Shown here: piece after piece, positions 7,804 through 17,051 of the stretch
How the letters are laid out: each line of letters opens with the position of its first letter
Numbering within the stretch: position 1 is the stretch's first letter
Source of the DNA: Erythrobacter ani
GTDB taxonomy: Bacteria; Pseudomonadota; Alphaproteobacteria; Sphingomonadales; Sphingomonadaceae
Direction of reading: 5' to 3'
Assembly: GCF_019204025.1 (NCBI RefSeq)
Contig: NZ_JAGSPB010000003.1
Location: 1 to 64,000 of the forward strand
Length of the DNA: 64,000 nucleotides
The notes under the pieces: generated by a model
Told to the model about the DNA's origin: nothing
Seen by the model: only the letters and a program-made list of their open reading frames with translations
The model's database searches: none
Translations under genes and position numbers: made by a program

Positions 7804-9417
7804 ATGAAGGCATTTTCATGGGGGGCAGCCGTAGCGGCTTTGGCATTGGCCAGCAGTACGCCTGCGGTCAGTGCTACGCCTTTGCTCGGTCCCATGAATG
7901 GACAGGCTGCACAGATTTCCCAATCTCTGGGTTCGCCCCAGCGACCCTCAGCATCGGCGGACACTCGGACCACTGCCGCCCGCCTAGACGTCGCCCAGCA
8001 ACACAATCGCCTGCTGACGATCATAGTCGCGCTCGCATCTGTCGCCTGCGCGGTCCTGTTAATCGTGCTTCGTACGGTTTCGACCAACCGGGCCGCGATA
8101 ACTGCCGCTAACGAACAGCTTCTGTACATCACTCAGCATGATAGCCTGACCGAGCTATTTGCGCGCGATCATTTCCGCGCATTGCTGGACCGCGAAGTCG
8201 CAGATTGCAGAGAGTCCGGGGAACCCTCTGCCTTCATGCTCATCGACCTCGACCGATTTAAGCAGGTCAACGATGTCTATGGTCATGCGGTTGGCGATAG
8301 CCTGCTCTGCGAGACTGCAAAGCGGTTTCGTAAAGCCGCCGGAGACAATGCCGTGATCGGACGCTTGGGAGGAGACGAATTTGGTGTCTTCCTCCCCCAT
8401 GCAGCGTCTATGGAACAGGCAGAGCGGATCGCTGCAAAGATCATCGCAGAGGTCGGCAGGGGTTTTCAGATCGAGGGCAAGGAAGTGTCTATCGGTGCAT
8501 CGCTCGGCATAACCGAAATCGGGCCTGATGTGCCGTCCACCAGCCTTCTTATGACCAATGCTGACCTCGCATTGTACGAGGCCAAAAATCAAGGCCGCGG
8601 CACCTATGCAACCTATCGAAAGGAAATGCGCGGACGTTTGGAGGACCGTGCGCAGCTTGAAACAGATCTCCAATTCGCACTGCAACGTGATGAAATCACG
8701 GTATTTTACCAACCCATGTTCGACGCTGCCAGTTCGCAAATTCTCTGTTATGAGGCTCTGATGCGTTGGACGCACCCAGATCGTGGTTCTGTGTCGCCAT
8801 CCGATTTCATTCCTATTGCTGAAGAAAATTTGCTGATCGACGAGCTTGGAGAGTGGCTACTGAAAGAGGCATGTGCAGAAGCAGTGAAGTGGCCGCAGAC
8901 GGTGAAGCTCGCCGTCAACGTTTCGAAGTTGCAGCTGATGAACCATCGCTTCTTCGCGACCGTGGTCGAAGCGTTGTCAGCCAGCGGGTTGGCGCCGCAT
9001 CGCCTCGTCCTGGAGCTTACAGAAGCGATCGTTTTCGAACTCGAGGACGAATTGCAGCAATTGATTCAGAATCTCAGCGATATCGGAGTGTCTTTCGCGC
9101 TTGACGATTTCGGGAGCGGGTATTCATCGCTCAACTACATCGACAAGATGCGGTTCTCGATGATCAAGATCGATCCCGAGTTCGTGCGATCCTCCGCCGC
9201 AGGCTCATTGAACAGTCAGGCGGTTGTCACGGCGGTTGTCTCGATGGCGAATTCGCTCGATATGGTTGTCGCCGCCGAGGGTATCGAGGCAGGCGACCAG
9301 GCGGATGCGATGCGTGCACTCGGATGCACCTGTTTTCAGGGGTACCATTTCGCCAAACCTTCAGCATCGGTCTCACCCATGCCCGCAAACACGACGAGCG
9401 ATCGACAGGTCGCCTAA
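7804..9417 (+). CDS. Membrane-anchored GGDEF-EAL cyclic-di-GMP protein
   Basis: A 537-residue protein with both cyclic-di-GMP synthesis and hydrolysis domains. An N-terminal signal-like segment (1-23) is followed by a short periplasmic part and one membrane span (about 71-90). The GGDEF domain carries an intact GGDEF at 189-193. The EAL domain has EAL at 317-319, DDFGSGYSS at 434-442 and an AEGIE near 491. The product inhibition site RxxD expected before GGDEF reads GDNA, so the I-site is absent. I start at the ATG preceded by GGAG (7794-7797); an ATG 30 codons earlier would hide the signal segment. Both active sites look intact, so net activity cannot be predicted. Confidence 0.92.
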   Translation: MKAFSWGAAVAALALASSTPAVSATPLLGPMNGQAAQISQSLGSPQRPSASADTRTTAARLDVAQQHNRLLTIIVALASVACAVLLIVLRTVSTNRAAITAANEQLLYITQHDSLTELFARDHFRALLDREVADCRESGEPSAFMLIDLDRFKQVNDVYGHAVGDSLLCETAKRFRKAAGDNAVIGRLGGDEFGVFLPHAASMEQAERIAAKIIAEVGRGFQIEGKEVSIGASLGITEIGPDVPSTSLLMTNADLALYEAKNQGRGTYATYRKEMRGRLEDRAQLETDLQFALQRDEITVFYQPMFDAASSQILCYEALMRWTHPDRGSVSPSDFIPIAEENLLIDELGEWLLKEACAEAVKWPQTVKLAVNVSKLQLMNHRFFATVVEALSASGLAPHRLVLELTEAIVFELEDELQQLIQNLSDIGVSFALDDFGSGYSSLNYIDKMRFSMIKIDPEFVRSSAAGSLNSQAVVTAVVSMANSLDMVVAAEGIEAGDQADAMRALGCTCFQGYHFAKPSASVSPMPANTTSDRQVA

Positions 9418-9435
9418 CCCACGCCAACAATGCGC

Positions 9436-9624
9436 TTAGTCAGCGTCGGGCTTCGACATGTGCTCCAAGCGATCAACGTCGTGGACTTCCGCTTGCGCAT
9501 CTCCCCACATCACAAGCGAGGGGGCGAAGTGCTTGTCCTTAGGGAACATCTGCCCCTTAAGGTGTGCGATGAGATCGTCCTTGCTCAGGAACGGGTTATC
9601 TGCGGGCTTTTCGGGCTCGGTCAT
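9436..9624 (-). CDS. Hypothetical protein (62 aa) downstream of lpdA
   Basis: Small soluble, charged protein with no family I recognise. It begins MTEPEKPADNPFLSKDD and contains PKDKHFAPSLVMWGDAQ; no signal peptide, membrane span or cysteine pair is present. Its start lies 15 bases after the lpdA stop on the same strand, so it is likely co-transcribed with dihydrolipoyl dehydrogenase. It is tail-to-tail with the GGDEF-EAL gene, 18 bases away. The frame is protein-like in composition, with normal codon use for the window, but function is unknown. Confidence 0.65.
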   Translation of the reverse strand: MTEPEKPADNPFLSKDDLIAHLKGQMFPKDKHFAPSLVMWGDAQAEVHDVDRLEHMSKPDAD

Positions 9625-9639
9625 CGATTTGTTGATTAA

Positions 9640-11055
9640 TCAGTAATGCAGCGCGCGACCATACGCGTCGAGCACGCTTTCATGCATCATTTCCGATAGC
9701 GTCGGATGCGGGAACACCGTCTGCATCAACTCGGCCTCGGTCGTCTCAAGCACTTTCCCGACCGTATACCCCTGGATCAGCTCGGTGACTTCGGCACCGA
9801 CCATATGTGCGCCGAGCAGCTCGCCGGTCTTGGAGTCGAAGACGGTCTTGATGAAGCCTTCGGCCTCGCCGAGCGCGATCGCCTTGCCATTGCCGATGAA
9901 GGGGAAATTGCCGACCTTGATGTCGTAGCCAGCTTCCTTCGCTCTTGCCTCTGTCATGCCGACGCTGGCGACCTGCGGATGGCAATAGGTGCATCCCGGT
10001 ATCGCGTTTCTGTCGAGTGGGTGCGGATGGACATCCTTGTTGCCAAGCTCCTGGGCAATCGCCTCTGCGCAGGTAACACCTTCATGGCTGGCCTTGTGCG
10101 CAAGCCACGGTCCTGGCGTGCAATCGCCGATCGCCCACAATCCCTTCGATTTGGTGCGGCCGTAATCGTCGATCTGGATGAACCCGCGCTCCATGTCCGC
10201 GAGCTTCTCAAGGCCTGCATTTTCAGTGTTGGGGACGATGCCGATTGCGACGATCACGTGGCTGAAATCTGTCGTCTCCGTTTTGCCCGCCTTGTCCTTG
10301 ATCGTCGCGGTGACGCCTTTTGCGCCGACTTTCAGGTCTTCGACACCCGCCCCGGTCATGATCGTCATGCCCTGTTTTTTGAGGTTCTTCTCTAGGAAAG
10401 TCGAAACATCCGCGTCTTCGACCGGCACGATGCGGTCGAGCATCTCGACCACGGTCACATCGACGCCGATGTCGTTGTAGAAGCTTGCAAACTCGATCCC
10501 GATCGCCCCCGATCCGATCACCAGCAGCTTGGTCGGCTGTTCAGGTGGAACCATGGCGTGACGATAGGTCCACACCCGCTTGCCATCGGCAGGAGCAAAC
10601 GGCAGATCGCGCGCGCGGGCGCCAGTGGCGACGATGACGTGCTTCGCGGACAGCTTCTCTTCGCCCTTCTCGCCCTTGACCGTCAGGCTGGTGGGGCCCG
10701 TCAGCGTCCCCTCCCCCATGTGCACCGCGATCTTGTTCTTCTTCATCAGGTGCCCGACGCCCTGGTTGAGCTGTTTGGCGACACCGCGGCTGCGTTTCAC
10801 GATCGCGTCGAGATCCGCCTCGATCTTGCCCGCGACCTTCAGGCCGTAGCTGCTCGCCTGATCCATGTAGTGCTTGATCTCGGCCGAGCGCAGCATCGCC
10901 TTGGTCGGGATGCAGCCCCAATTGAGGCAGATACCGCCGAGGTTCTCGCGCTCTACGATGGCGGTTTGGAGGCCCAGTTGGGCGCATCGGATTGCCGCGA
11001 CGTAGCCGCCGGGGCCCGAGCCAAGAACGACGACGTCATACGAGGTGTCAGCCAT
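9640..11055 (-). CDS. lpdA: Dihydrolipoyl dehydrogenase (E3)
   Basis: FAD-dependent E3 of 2-oxoacid dehydrogenase complexes, 471 residues, reoxidising dihydrolipoamide with NAD. The N-terminal FAD motif GSGPGGYVAA (12-21) is followed by the redox-active disulfide C43/C48 in GGICLNWGCIPTK. A second nucleotide motif (VIGSGAIGIEFA) binds NAD, AIGDC marks the second FAD site, and the C-terminal His-Glu dyad lies in HPHPTLSEMMHE. The gene belongs with the pyruvate dehydrogenase E2 gene about 1 kb upstream on the same strand, separated by a thioesterase and a lipoprotein gene. The E1 genes are not in this window. Confidence 0.96.
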   Translation of the reverse strand: MADTSYDVVVLGSGPGGYVAAIRCAQLGLQTAIVERENLGGICLNWGCIPTKAMLRSAEIKHYMDQASSYGLKVAGKIEADLDAIVKRSRGVAKQLNQGVGHLMKKNKIAVHMGEGTLTGPTSLTVKGEKGEEKLSAKHVIVATGARARDLPFAPADGKRVWTYRHAMVPPEQPTKLLVIGSGAIGIEFASFYNDIGVDVTVVEMLDRIVPVEDADVSTFLEKNLKKQGMTIMTGAGVEDLKVGAKGVTATIKDKAGKTETTDFSHVIVAIGIVPNTENAGLEKLADMERGFIQIDDYGRTKSKGLWAIGDCTPGPWLAHKASHEGVTCAEAIAQELGNKDVHPHPLDRNAIPGCTYCHPQVASVGMTEARAKEAGYDIKVGNFPFIGNGKAIALGEAEGFIKTVFDSKTGELLGAHMVGAEVTELIQGYTVGKVLETTEAELMQTVFPHPTLSEMMHESVLDAYGRALHY

Positions 11056-11243
11056 TGATCAGTTCCTTGGGCAGGTGATTTCGAAGGGATGGGACGGACG
11101 GAGACATGGACCGCATGTTACACGGTCCTGAGCGGGAAAACTGCACTGATTTAGAGGGATAATTTGGAACGCGGTGAGTCACGAGGGATGCAGCCTGAAA
11201 CACCCGCATTCCATGCCATAGCAAGGTGCGTGTAGGACAGTGG

Positions 11244-11636
11244 TCAATCGTCAGTTCCATGGACCAATCTCGGCTTGTCATCGTCATCCAGCAGTACAAA
11301 TTTGAATGTCCCGTGAGAGACTTTGGTCGTCTCCTCACTGTTCCGGTCACGCGCGACGCCTTCAGCTTCGATGGTAAGCGAAGTGTTGCCGGTCACTGAG
11401 ACTTTGCAATAGATCGAAAGCTCGTCGCCGACCGCCATTGCGCCAGGGAATGTGAAATCGGTGCCGTGGACGACGACCGCCTTGCCCTTGCCAACACGGC
11501 TTGCAAGCGAGCCTGCACCCAGAGCCATCTGCGCCATCAACCACCCTCCGAAGACCCCGCCATAAGGATTGAGATCAGTCGGCATCGCGGTCGCGCGGAT
11601 CAGGGGGTCGCGATGATCCAAGAAATCAGCTCGCAA
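11244..11636 (-). CDS. Acyl-CoA thioesterase, YciA-like hotdog protein
   Basis: Single hotdog-fold domain of 130 residues. PTDLNPYGGVFGGWLMAQM is the substrate-loop motif of YciA-type acyl-CoA thioesterases, which hydrolyse short and medium acyl-CoAs in the cytoplasm. The start is uncertain: a TTG at 11636 overlaps the upstream lipoprotein gene by 11 bases, another TTG lies at 11621, and the first ATG (11585) would cut off the conserved PLIRATAM segment, so I keep the long form. The gene lies between lpdA and a lipoprotein gene; 188 bases without an evident gene separate it from lpdA. Confidence 0.82.
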   Translation of the reverse strand: MRADFLDHRDPLIRATAMPTDLNPYGGVFGGWLMAQMALGAGSLASRVGKGKAVVVHGTDFTFPGAMAVGDELSIYCKVSVTGNTSLTIEAEGVARDRNSEETTKVSHGTFKFVLLDDDDKPRLVHGTDD

Positions 11637-12105
11637 TCAGTTCGATGAAGTTTTCGTTGACCCAGCCCGATTTGCATGGACCCTCATAGGGTCGGACGCT
11701 CGGGACGGGAGAACCCGTTCCGCAGCGCTCCTCGCCCTGCCCCTGGTTTTCGCCCTCGCCGGCCGGCGCGTAGACGATCCCGATCCAGTTGCCGACTTGC
11801 TGGCACATCGACACGCCGCGGCCAGCGCCAAGCTGGTCAACCACTTCAGCGCCGCCGGATGGCGCCGCACGAACTGGCAATTCGCGGTTGTTATTTGCGT
11901 TGAGGTTCGTCACGCGGCCGTACCCCGCACAGGCATCAAAACGCGGTCCGTCGAAGCCGATCTGGACCGACCGGGCCGGCGTTCCAGCCTCGATAGTCCG
12001 GGCCGTTGGTGCGGTCGTATCGCGCTCATCACCCTGAGCGCATGCGGTCACTGTCAGCGCCGCCGCTATAATGCCGACCCAGAACCGACTTCGGTCTTTC
12101 GTCAA
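11626..12105 (-). CDS. SH3-like lipoprotein, hypothetical
   Basis: Predicted lipoprotein of 159 residues. From a TTG that overlaps the E2 stop (TTGA), the protein begins with a basic n-region, a hydrophobic stretch and a lipobox ending in TVTAC. The mature part has the layout of a bacterial SH3-like domain ([17 protein letters not shown], then GNWIGIVYA, then [10 protein letters not shown] at the end). Four or more cysteines in the mature part suggest disulfides. A GTG nine codons earlier is the alternative start but would lengthen the n-region and overlap E2 by 31 bases. Such domains often bind peptidoglycan or act as envelope scaffold; the role here is unknown. Confidence 0.72.
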   Translation of the reverse strand: MTKDRSRFWVGIIAAALTVTACAQGDERDTTAPTARTIEAGTPARSVQIGFDGPRFDACAGYGRVTNLNANNNRELPVRAAPSGGAEVVDQLGAGRGVSMCQQVGNWIGIVYAPAGEGENQGQGEERCGTGSPVPSVRPYEGPCKSGWVNENFIELIAS

Positions 12106-13529
12106 ACCACCAATCCCATCGGGTTTTCGCACAGCTGTTTGATTGCCTCCATCAATTGCGCACCATCCGCACCATCGATGGCCCGGTGGTCGAAGCTGCC
12201 ACTGGCCGTCATGACGGTCGCGGCCTGCAGCGCCCCATCGACAATATAGGGACGCGGCTCGCCCGCTCCAACCGCCAGTATCATTCCCTGCGGCGGATTG
12301 ATGACCGCGTCGAACTGTTTGATCCCGAACATACCGAGGTTGGACAGCGAAGCCGTACCACCCTGATATTCATGCGGCTGCAGTTTCCCATCGCGAGCCT
12401 TTCCGGCGAGTTCCTTCATTTCCTTCGAAATCTGAGCGAGCCCCTTTGTATCGGCCTCCGTGATAACGGGGGTGATGAGGCCTGAGGGTGCAGCGACGGC
12501 AACCGAGATATCGGCGCGCGTATATTTGTGCATCGTGTCGCCCTGATAGCTGACATTGCACTGCGGCACCCGCATCAACGCGCGGGCGAGTGCCTTGATT
12601 ATCAGGTCATTCACCGACAGCTTGACGCCATCCGCCTCGAGGCTGGCATTAAGCTCTTTGCGCAGAGCCAGCAGCGGGTCGAGATTGATGTCCATCGCGA
12701 GGTAGTAATGCGGGACGGTTTGCTTGCTCTCGGTGAGACGCCGCGCGATCACCTTGCGCACGTTGGAAAGTTTCTCTTCCTCGTAAGGCGCGCCAAATTC
12801 ACTTTCGGCAGGAGTCCTCGCCGGCGCGGCGGGTTTCGCCATGTTCTGTCTTGCGGCTGGCGCGCTCGCTGGATCGAAGCTTTCGACGTCGTTCTTCACA
12901 ATGCGACCATTCGGACCCGTGCCAGTGACTGCCGAGAGGTCGATGCCTTTCTGCTCCGCGATCCGCTTGGCTAGCGGTGACGCAACGATGCGCTCGCCCG
13001 CTGATGCGGACGGCGAAGGTGCTGGTGCCGGTCTTGGGCTTGGTGCCGCGCTTGCTCCCGTGACGGAAGATGCTCCGCCGCCGCCCATCGCTTCTTCGAC
13101 ATCGCCTTTCGTTATCTTGCCATTCGGTCCAGTGCCTTCGATCTGAGCGAGGTCGACACCATTCGCCTCGGCCAGTTTGCGCGCAGTGGGGGTCGCGGCC
13201 GGTCCATCCGTGTCCGCGGGAGCTGGCGCTGGGCTGGACGCAGGTGCCTGGTCCTGTGACGGCGCGCTGATGTCGCCCGCATCCTCTCCCTCTTCGGCCA
13301 GCATCGCAATCACGGCGCCGACTGAAACGTTCTCGGTACCTTCTTCGACAACGATTGCGGCCAGGGTACCCTCATCGACGGCTTCGAATTCCATCGTTGC
13401 CTTGTCGGTTTCGATCTCGGCCATGATGTCGCCCGAATTGATCGTGTCGCCAACTTTCACGAGCCATTTCGCAAGCGTCCCTTCTTCCATCGTAGGCGAT
13501 AATGCTGGCATCTTGATTTCTATGGCCAT
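12102..13529 (-). CDS. pdhC: Pyruvate dehydrogenase E2 (dihydrolipoyl acetyltransferase)
   Basis: Core acetyltransferase of the pyruvate dehydrogenase complex, 475 residues. One lipoyl domain (1-78, lipoyl Lys K43 in ETDKATME) is followed by two peripheral-subunit-binding domains, about 112-146 and 182-216, each ending GTGPNG(K/R)I, separated by Ala/Pro-rich linkers. The catalytic domain ends with DHRAIDG, giving H448 and D452. The family usually has one subunit-binding domain. I choose the ATG of MAIEIKM; an ATG four codons earlier is possible (a GGGAG is immediately before it). E3 (lpdA) lies downstream on the same strand; the E1 genes must be elsewhere. Confidence 0.93.
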   Translation of the reverse strand: MAIEIKMPALSPTMEEGTLAKWLVKVGDTINSGDIMAEIETDKATMEFEAVDEGTLAAIVVEEGTENVSVGAVIAMLAEEGEDAGDISAPSQDQAPASSPAPAPADTDGPAATPTARKLAEANGVDLAQIEGTGPNGKITKGDVEEAMGGGGASSVTGASAAPSPRPAPAPSPSASAGERIVASPLAKRIAEQKGIDLSAVTGTGPNGRIVKNDVESFDPASAPAARQNMAKPAAPARTPAESEFGAPYEEEKLSNVRKVIARRLTESKQTVPHYYLAMDINLDPLLALRKELNASLEADGVKLSVNDLIIKALARALMRVPQCNVSYQGDTMHKYTRADISVAVAAPSGLITPVITEADTKGLAQISKEMKELAGKARDGKLQPHEYQGGTASLSNLGMFGIKQFDAVINPPQGMILAVGAGEPRPYIVDGALQAATVMTASGSFDHRAIDGADGAQLMEAIKQLCENPMGLVV

Positions 13530-13656
13530 GGACTCGTCCATCTCCCTTGAGGCGTCTGCCTGTAGTCTCTGACGAATCCACAGGCTCGCGGCAAGACCTT
13601 GCATACGAAACCATTTGAAAGGATAGCTCGCAGAAGCAGGCTTCGGGAGGGTAGCG

Positions 13657-14109
13657 ATGCGCACGTTTCTGGTGGTGACCGACGACAGTGAAGAAGCACG
13701 CTCTGCCTTGCGCTATGCAGCACGGCGCGCGGTCGCAGTCGATGGCGCGGTGCATATCCTCGCTCTGGTGCGGCAACAGAACGTCAGCGCGTTCGGGGCG
13801 GTCCAGGCTACGATCGAACAGGAAGCGCGCGACCGGGCTGAAATGCTGGCTCACGGTGTCGCCGGGAACCTGCTGGCTGAAAGCGGTATCATGCCGACGA
13901 TTTCGGTGAAGATCGGCAATGGCCAGAAGATCGTCAGCGAATTTCTCGATGGGCACAGGGAAGTCGCCGCGCTGGTGCTGGGCGCGGCCAAGGGCAGCAG
14001 CCCGGGACCGCTGGTCCAGCATTTTTCAGCGCATGCGGGTGACCTCCCATGTCCGCTCTATGTCATCCCGGCCGATTACGACGAGACGAAAAGCGATCAC
14101 GCCAATTAG
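13657..14109 (+). CDS. Universal stress protein family protein
   Basis: UspA-fold protein of 150 residues, cytoplasmic. The N-terminal [20 protein letters not shown] is the first strand and helix of the fold, and the C-terminal LPCPLYVIP is the closing strand. The usual ATP-binding pattern (GxxG then nine residues then G-S/T) is not clean; the region reads [17 protein letters not shown], so nucleotide binding is doubtful. It is transcribed divergently from the E2 gene with 127 bases between the starts, which must hold both promoters, and convergently with the peroxiredoxin-like gene, overlapping it by four bases at the stops. Confidence 0.85.
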   Translation: MRTFLVVTDDSEEARSALRYAARRAVAVDGAVHILALVRQQNVSAFGAVQATIEQEARDRAEMLAHGVAGNLLAESGIMPTISVKIGNGQKIVSEFLDGHREVAALVLGAAKGSSPGPLVQHFSAHAGDLPCPLYVIPADYDETKSDHAN

Positions 14110-14621
14110 GTCAACGTACCGCGGGTCGGGTAATCATTGTTCATCACGTAATCGAGGCCCTGCAGCAGCTGATCCAGTGGCGGGCGCGTGAACGGAGCGT
14201 TCTGGACACTGGCGAAATATAGCTCCCCATCCGGACGGATCACGAACAGCCCGGGTTCAGAAAAGACATCGGGTTCGTCGCTGTCGGGGCGCTTTTGCGA
14301 AATATACAGACCCCATTCTCGTGCGTTCTCTTCGCTCATGTCATAGGCGAGCGGCACGTCGCCGGTTTCCCATTCCTTGTCCACGACCATCGCCCGATCC
14401 TTGGCATCCATCGACACCGCGACGACATTTATCCCGCGCTCGGTGAACTCACCCAGCTTTCCGCCCAGCTCCTCCAGATACCCTTTACAGATCGGGCAGT
14501 GCCTGCCGCGATAGAACACCGCGAGTGTAAAGTTCTCGGGCGATTGCTTGGCAAGGTCGTATTGCGCGTCGATAGTCAGCGGCAGGTCGAGGGCGGGCAC
14601 TTTCTGTCCGGGTCTCAGCAT
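14106..14621 (-). CDS. Peroxiredoxin-like (AhpC/TSA) family protein
   Basis: Thioredoxin-fold protein of 171 residues in the AhpC/TSA superfamily. The probable active site is FYRGRHCPICKGYLEE, a CxxC-type arrangement on the first helix rather than the single peroxidatic Cys of typical peroxiredoxins. The start is set by the ribosome binding site AAGGAG six bases before the ATG at 14621; a TTG five codons upstream would place that site inside the gene. It is cytoplasmic. The reaction is likely thiol-dependent peroxide reduction, inferred from the family only. Confidence 0.85.
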   Translation of the reverse strand: MLRPGQKVPALDLPLTIDAQYDLAKQSPENFTLAVFYRGRHCPICKGYLEELGGKLGEFTERGINVVAVSMDAKDRAMVVDKEWETGDVPLAYDMSEENAREWGLYISQKRPDSDEPDVFSEPGLFVIRPDGELYFASVQNAPFTRPPLDQLLQGLDYVMNNDYPTRGTLT

Positions 14622-14668
14622 CTTGATCTCCTTCAACCAATCAATGTCTGCTGCGCCTGCGCGTTCCG

Positions 14669-16966
14669 CTATTTCTTGCGGCGCCCTTGATGGTGGATAT
14701 TGCCGGGGCGGCCGCGCTTACCGGCCTGATATTTGCCCTTCGCAGGCCCCCCGGAGCCGCGCCGCTTCGTCTCCGGTCGCCGTCCGCGTGTCTCAATGGC
14801 GTTGCCATCGGCATCGACAGGGACGAATTTCAACGCGCCGGTCAGCGCGTTCGATTCAGCCAGTTTGAGTTTCAGCCGATCGCCGGGTGAATAGGTGGTA
14901 CCAGATTTCTCGCCTATGAGGGTCTGCGACGCTTCATCATGGCGGAAATATTCGTCACCCAGCGTCGAAATCGGGACAAGCCCGTCTCCTCCCAAACCGA
15001 CAATCGTGGCGAAGAAGCCAAAGCCCTGCACTCCAGTGATACGAGTATCGAAGGTTTCGCCTACGCGGCCCGAAAGCCATGCCGCAACATAACGATCAAT
15101 CGTATCGCGCTCTGCCTCCATCGCGCGCCGTTCGGTCGTGCTGATCGCGTCGGAAATTTCCTGCAGGCTCGCACGATCCTTGTCAGACAGGCCCGAACCT
15201 TCGGGAAGCTCATTCGCAGGCTTCGGCTGCTCCAGCTTGTAACTGTCGACAAGCGCACGGTGGACCAGCAGATCGGCATAGCGCCGAATAGGAGAGGTAA
15301 AGTGCGCGTAGGAACCCAGCGCCAAGCCGAAATGTCCGGCATTTGCAGGGCCGTAATAGGCCTGCGTCTGGCTGCGCAGGACCGCCTCCATCACTTGGGC
15401 CTTTTCTGATTCATCAGTCACATCTTTGAGCATGCGGTTGAACAGCCCAGGTGTGACGATCTGCCCCAGCGCAAGCTTCTTACCCATGGTGGCCATATAT
15501 TCGCGCAGCGCGAGCAGCTTTTCACGGCTCGGCGTTTCGTGAACGCGGTACACGACGGGTGAGCTTTTCGCCTCCAATGCCTTTGCCGCCGCGACATTTG
15601 CGGCAATCATGAAATCCTCGACCACGCGGTGGGCATCGAGCCGTTCGCGCACGGCGATCTCTTCGATTTGTCCTTCATCGTTGAGCATCACCCGGCGCTC
15701 GGGCAGATCCAGCTCCAGCGGATCGCGTTTCGCCCGCGCCGCAGCGAGCAGTTTCCACGCAGCCCAGAGGTTCGCAAGGTATTCTGGCGGAGCGCCTTTA
15801 TCGACTGCGGCCTGAGCGTCTTCGTACGGAATGTTGTGGTGGATACGTACAATCGCGCGGGTGAAGCGAAATCCGGTGACATTGCCGCTTGCATCGATCT
15901 TGATATGGCAGGCCATCGCCGCGCGGTCTTCGTCTTCACGCAGAGAACATACATCGGCGGAAAGTATTTCAGGCAACATCGGAACGACCCGGTCGGGAAA
16001 ATAGACCGAGTTGCCGCGCTTCCGCGCTTCCTTGTCCAGCGCCGATCCAGGACGGACATAATAGGAGACATCGGCGATGGCGATCAGCGCGTCGAACCCG
16101 CCCTGCTGATCGGGCTCTGCCCATATCGCGTCGTCATGGTCACGCGCATCTGCGGGATCGATGGCGACGATCGGCAAATGCCGCAGGTCTTCGCGTTTGT
16201 CCTCCGACAGCGGCAATTCGGCGGCACGCCGGGCCTCTTCGTGAACCGCCTCGGGAAAGACGTGCGGGATGCCGTGTTTGGCGATGGCAATCAGGCTAAA
16301 GCTTTTGGGGGCGAGCGGATCTCCGATGACTTCAACCACTTTTACGCCCGAGCGTTCGCTGCGCCCTGTCCGTTCGGCGAGCACCAGCTGGCCCGCTTCG
16401 GCCTCGCCCAGATCACTGATCGGCGATGACTGACGAATGCGCTTGTCTGTGGGCGCAAGCCATGCCTTGCCGCCGCCATCGATTTCCACAACGCCCAGCA
16501 AACCTTCGGTGCGGGCCGGCAGTTTCTTCATCGGATGGGCAATATAGCCGCTCTCACGTTCCTCTGTGCGAGCGAGAACGCGGTCGCCGCGTTTGTGAGC
16601 CGGAGCGCGCTTCCCGCCCTTCCCCTTCATCTCTTTCAGAGTGATGCGCGGCGGCTTTCCAGGTGCATCGTGCGACCAATTGTCCGGCTCTGCAATCGGT
16701 TCGCCGTCTTCGATTGCCACCACGCGAAGAACCGTGACCTTGGGCACACCGCCCATGCGGTGATACGCGGTCTTCTTGCCATCGATCAGGCCGTCTTCGG
16801 CCATGTCTTTCAGCAATTTCTTGAGCGCAATCTTCTCCTGTCCTTTCAGACCAAACGCTTTGGCAACCTCGCGTTTTCCCGCAGGCTTGTCCGAGGACTG
16901 GATGAATTCAAGGACTTGCGCCTTACTGGGCATACCCTGCGGACGCTGTTGATGTCGTTTTGCCAT
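14669..16966 (-). CDS. rnr: Ribonuclease R
   Basis: RNase II/R family 3'-5' exoribonuclease, 765 residues. An N-terminal winged-helix region and cold-shock-like domains lead to the RNB catalytic domain with the metal-binding cluster DPADARDHDDA. A C-terminal S1 domain (GETFDTRITGVQGFG) and a long Lys/Arg/Gly-rich tail follow, the tail being what lets RNase R degrade structured RNA. It acts in the cytoplasm in RNA quality control. The gene is followed on the same strand by the peroxiredoxin-like gene and preceded by proS, both with short gaps, so it may be expressed on its own or with them. Confidence 0.95.
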   Translation of the reverse strand: MAKRHQQRPQGMPSKAQVLEFIQSSDKPAGKREVAKAFGLKGQEKIALKKLLKDMAEDGLIDGKKTAYHRMGGVPKVTVLRVVAIEDGEPIAEPDNWSHDAPGKPPRITLKEMKGKGGKRAPAHKRGDRVLARTEERESGYIAHPMKKLPARTEGLLGVVEIDGGGKAWLAPTDKRIRQSSPISDLGEAEAGQLVLAERTGRSERSGVKVVEVIGDPLAPKSFSLIAIAKHGIPHVFPEAVHEEARRAAELPLSEDKREDLRHLPIVAIDPADARDHDDAIWAEPDQQGGFDALIAIADVSYYVRPGSALDKEARKRGNSVYFPDRVVPMLPEILSADVCSLREDEDRAAMACHIKIDASGNVTGFRFTRAIVRIHHNIPYEDAQAAVDKGAPPEYLANLWAAWKLLAAARAKRDPLELDLPERRVMLNDEGQIEEIAVRERLDAHRVVEDFMIAANVAAAKALEAKSSPVVYRVHETPSREKLLALREYMATMGKKLALGQIVTPGLFNRMLKDVTDESEKAQVMEAVLRSQTQAYYGPANAGHFGLALGSYAHFTSPIRRYADLLVHRALVDSYKLEQPKPANELPEGSGLSDKDRASLQEISDAISTTERRAMEAERDTIDRYVAAWLSGRVGETFDTRITGVQGFGFFATIVGLGGDGLVPISTLGDEYFRHDEASQTLIGEKSGTTYSPGDRLKLKLAESNALTGALKFVPVDADGNAIETRGRRPETKRRGSGGPAKGKYQAGKRGRPGNIHHQGRRKK

Positions 16967-17051
16967 AGCGCCCGCCTATGGACGACTGCCCGGAGACTGT
17001 CACCTTTGATCATGTCGGGGCAGCGCCAACCGAACCGCAAGTCTCGGCTTT

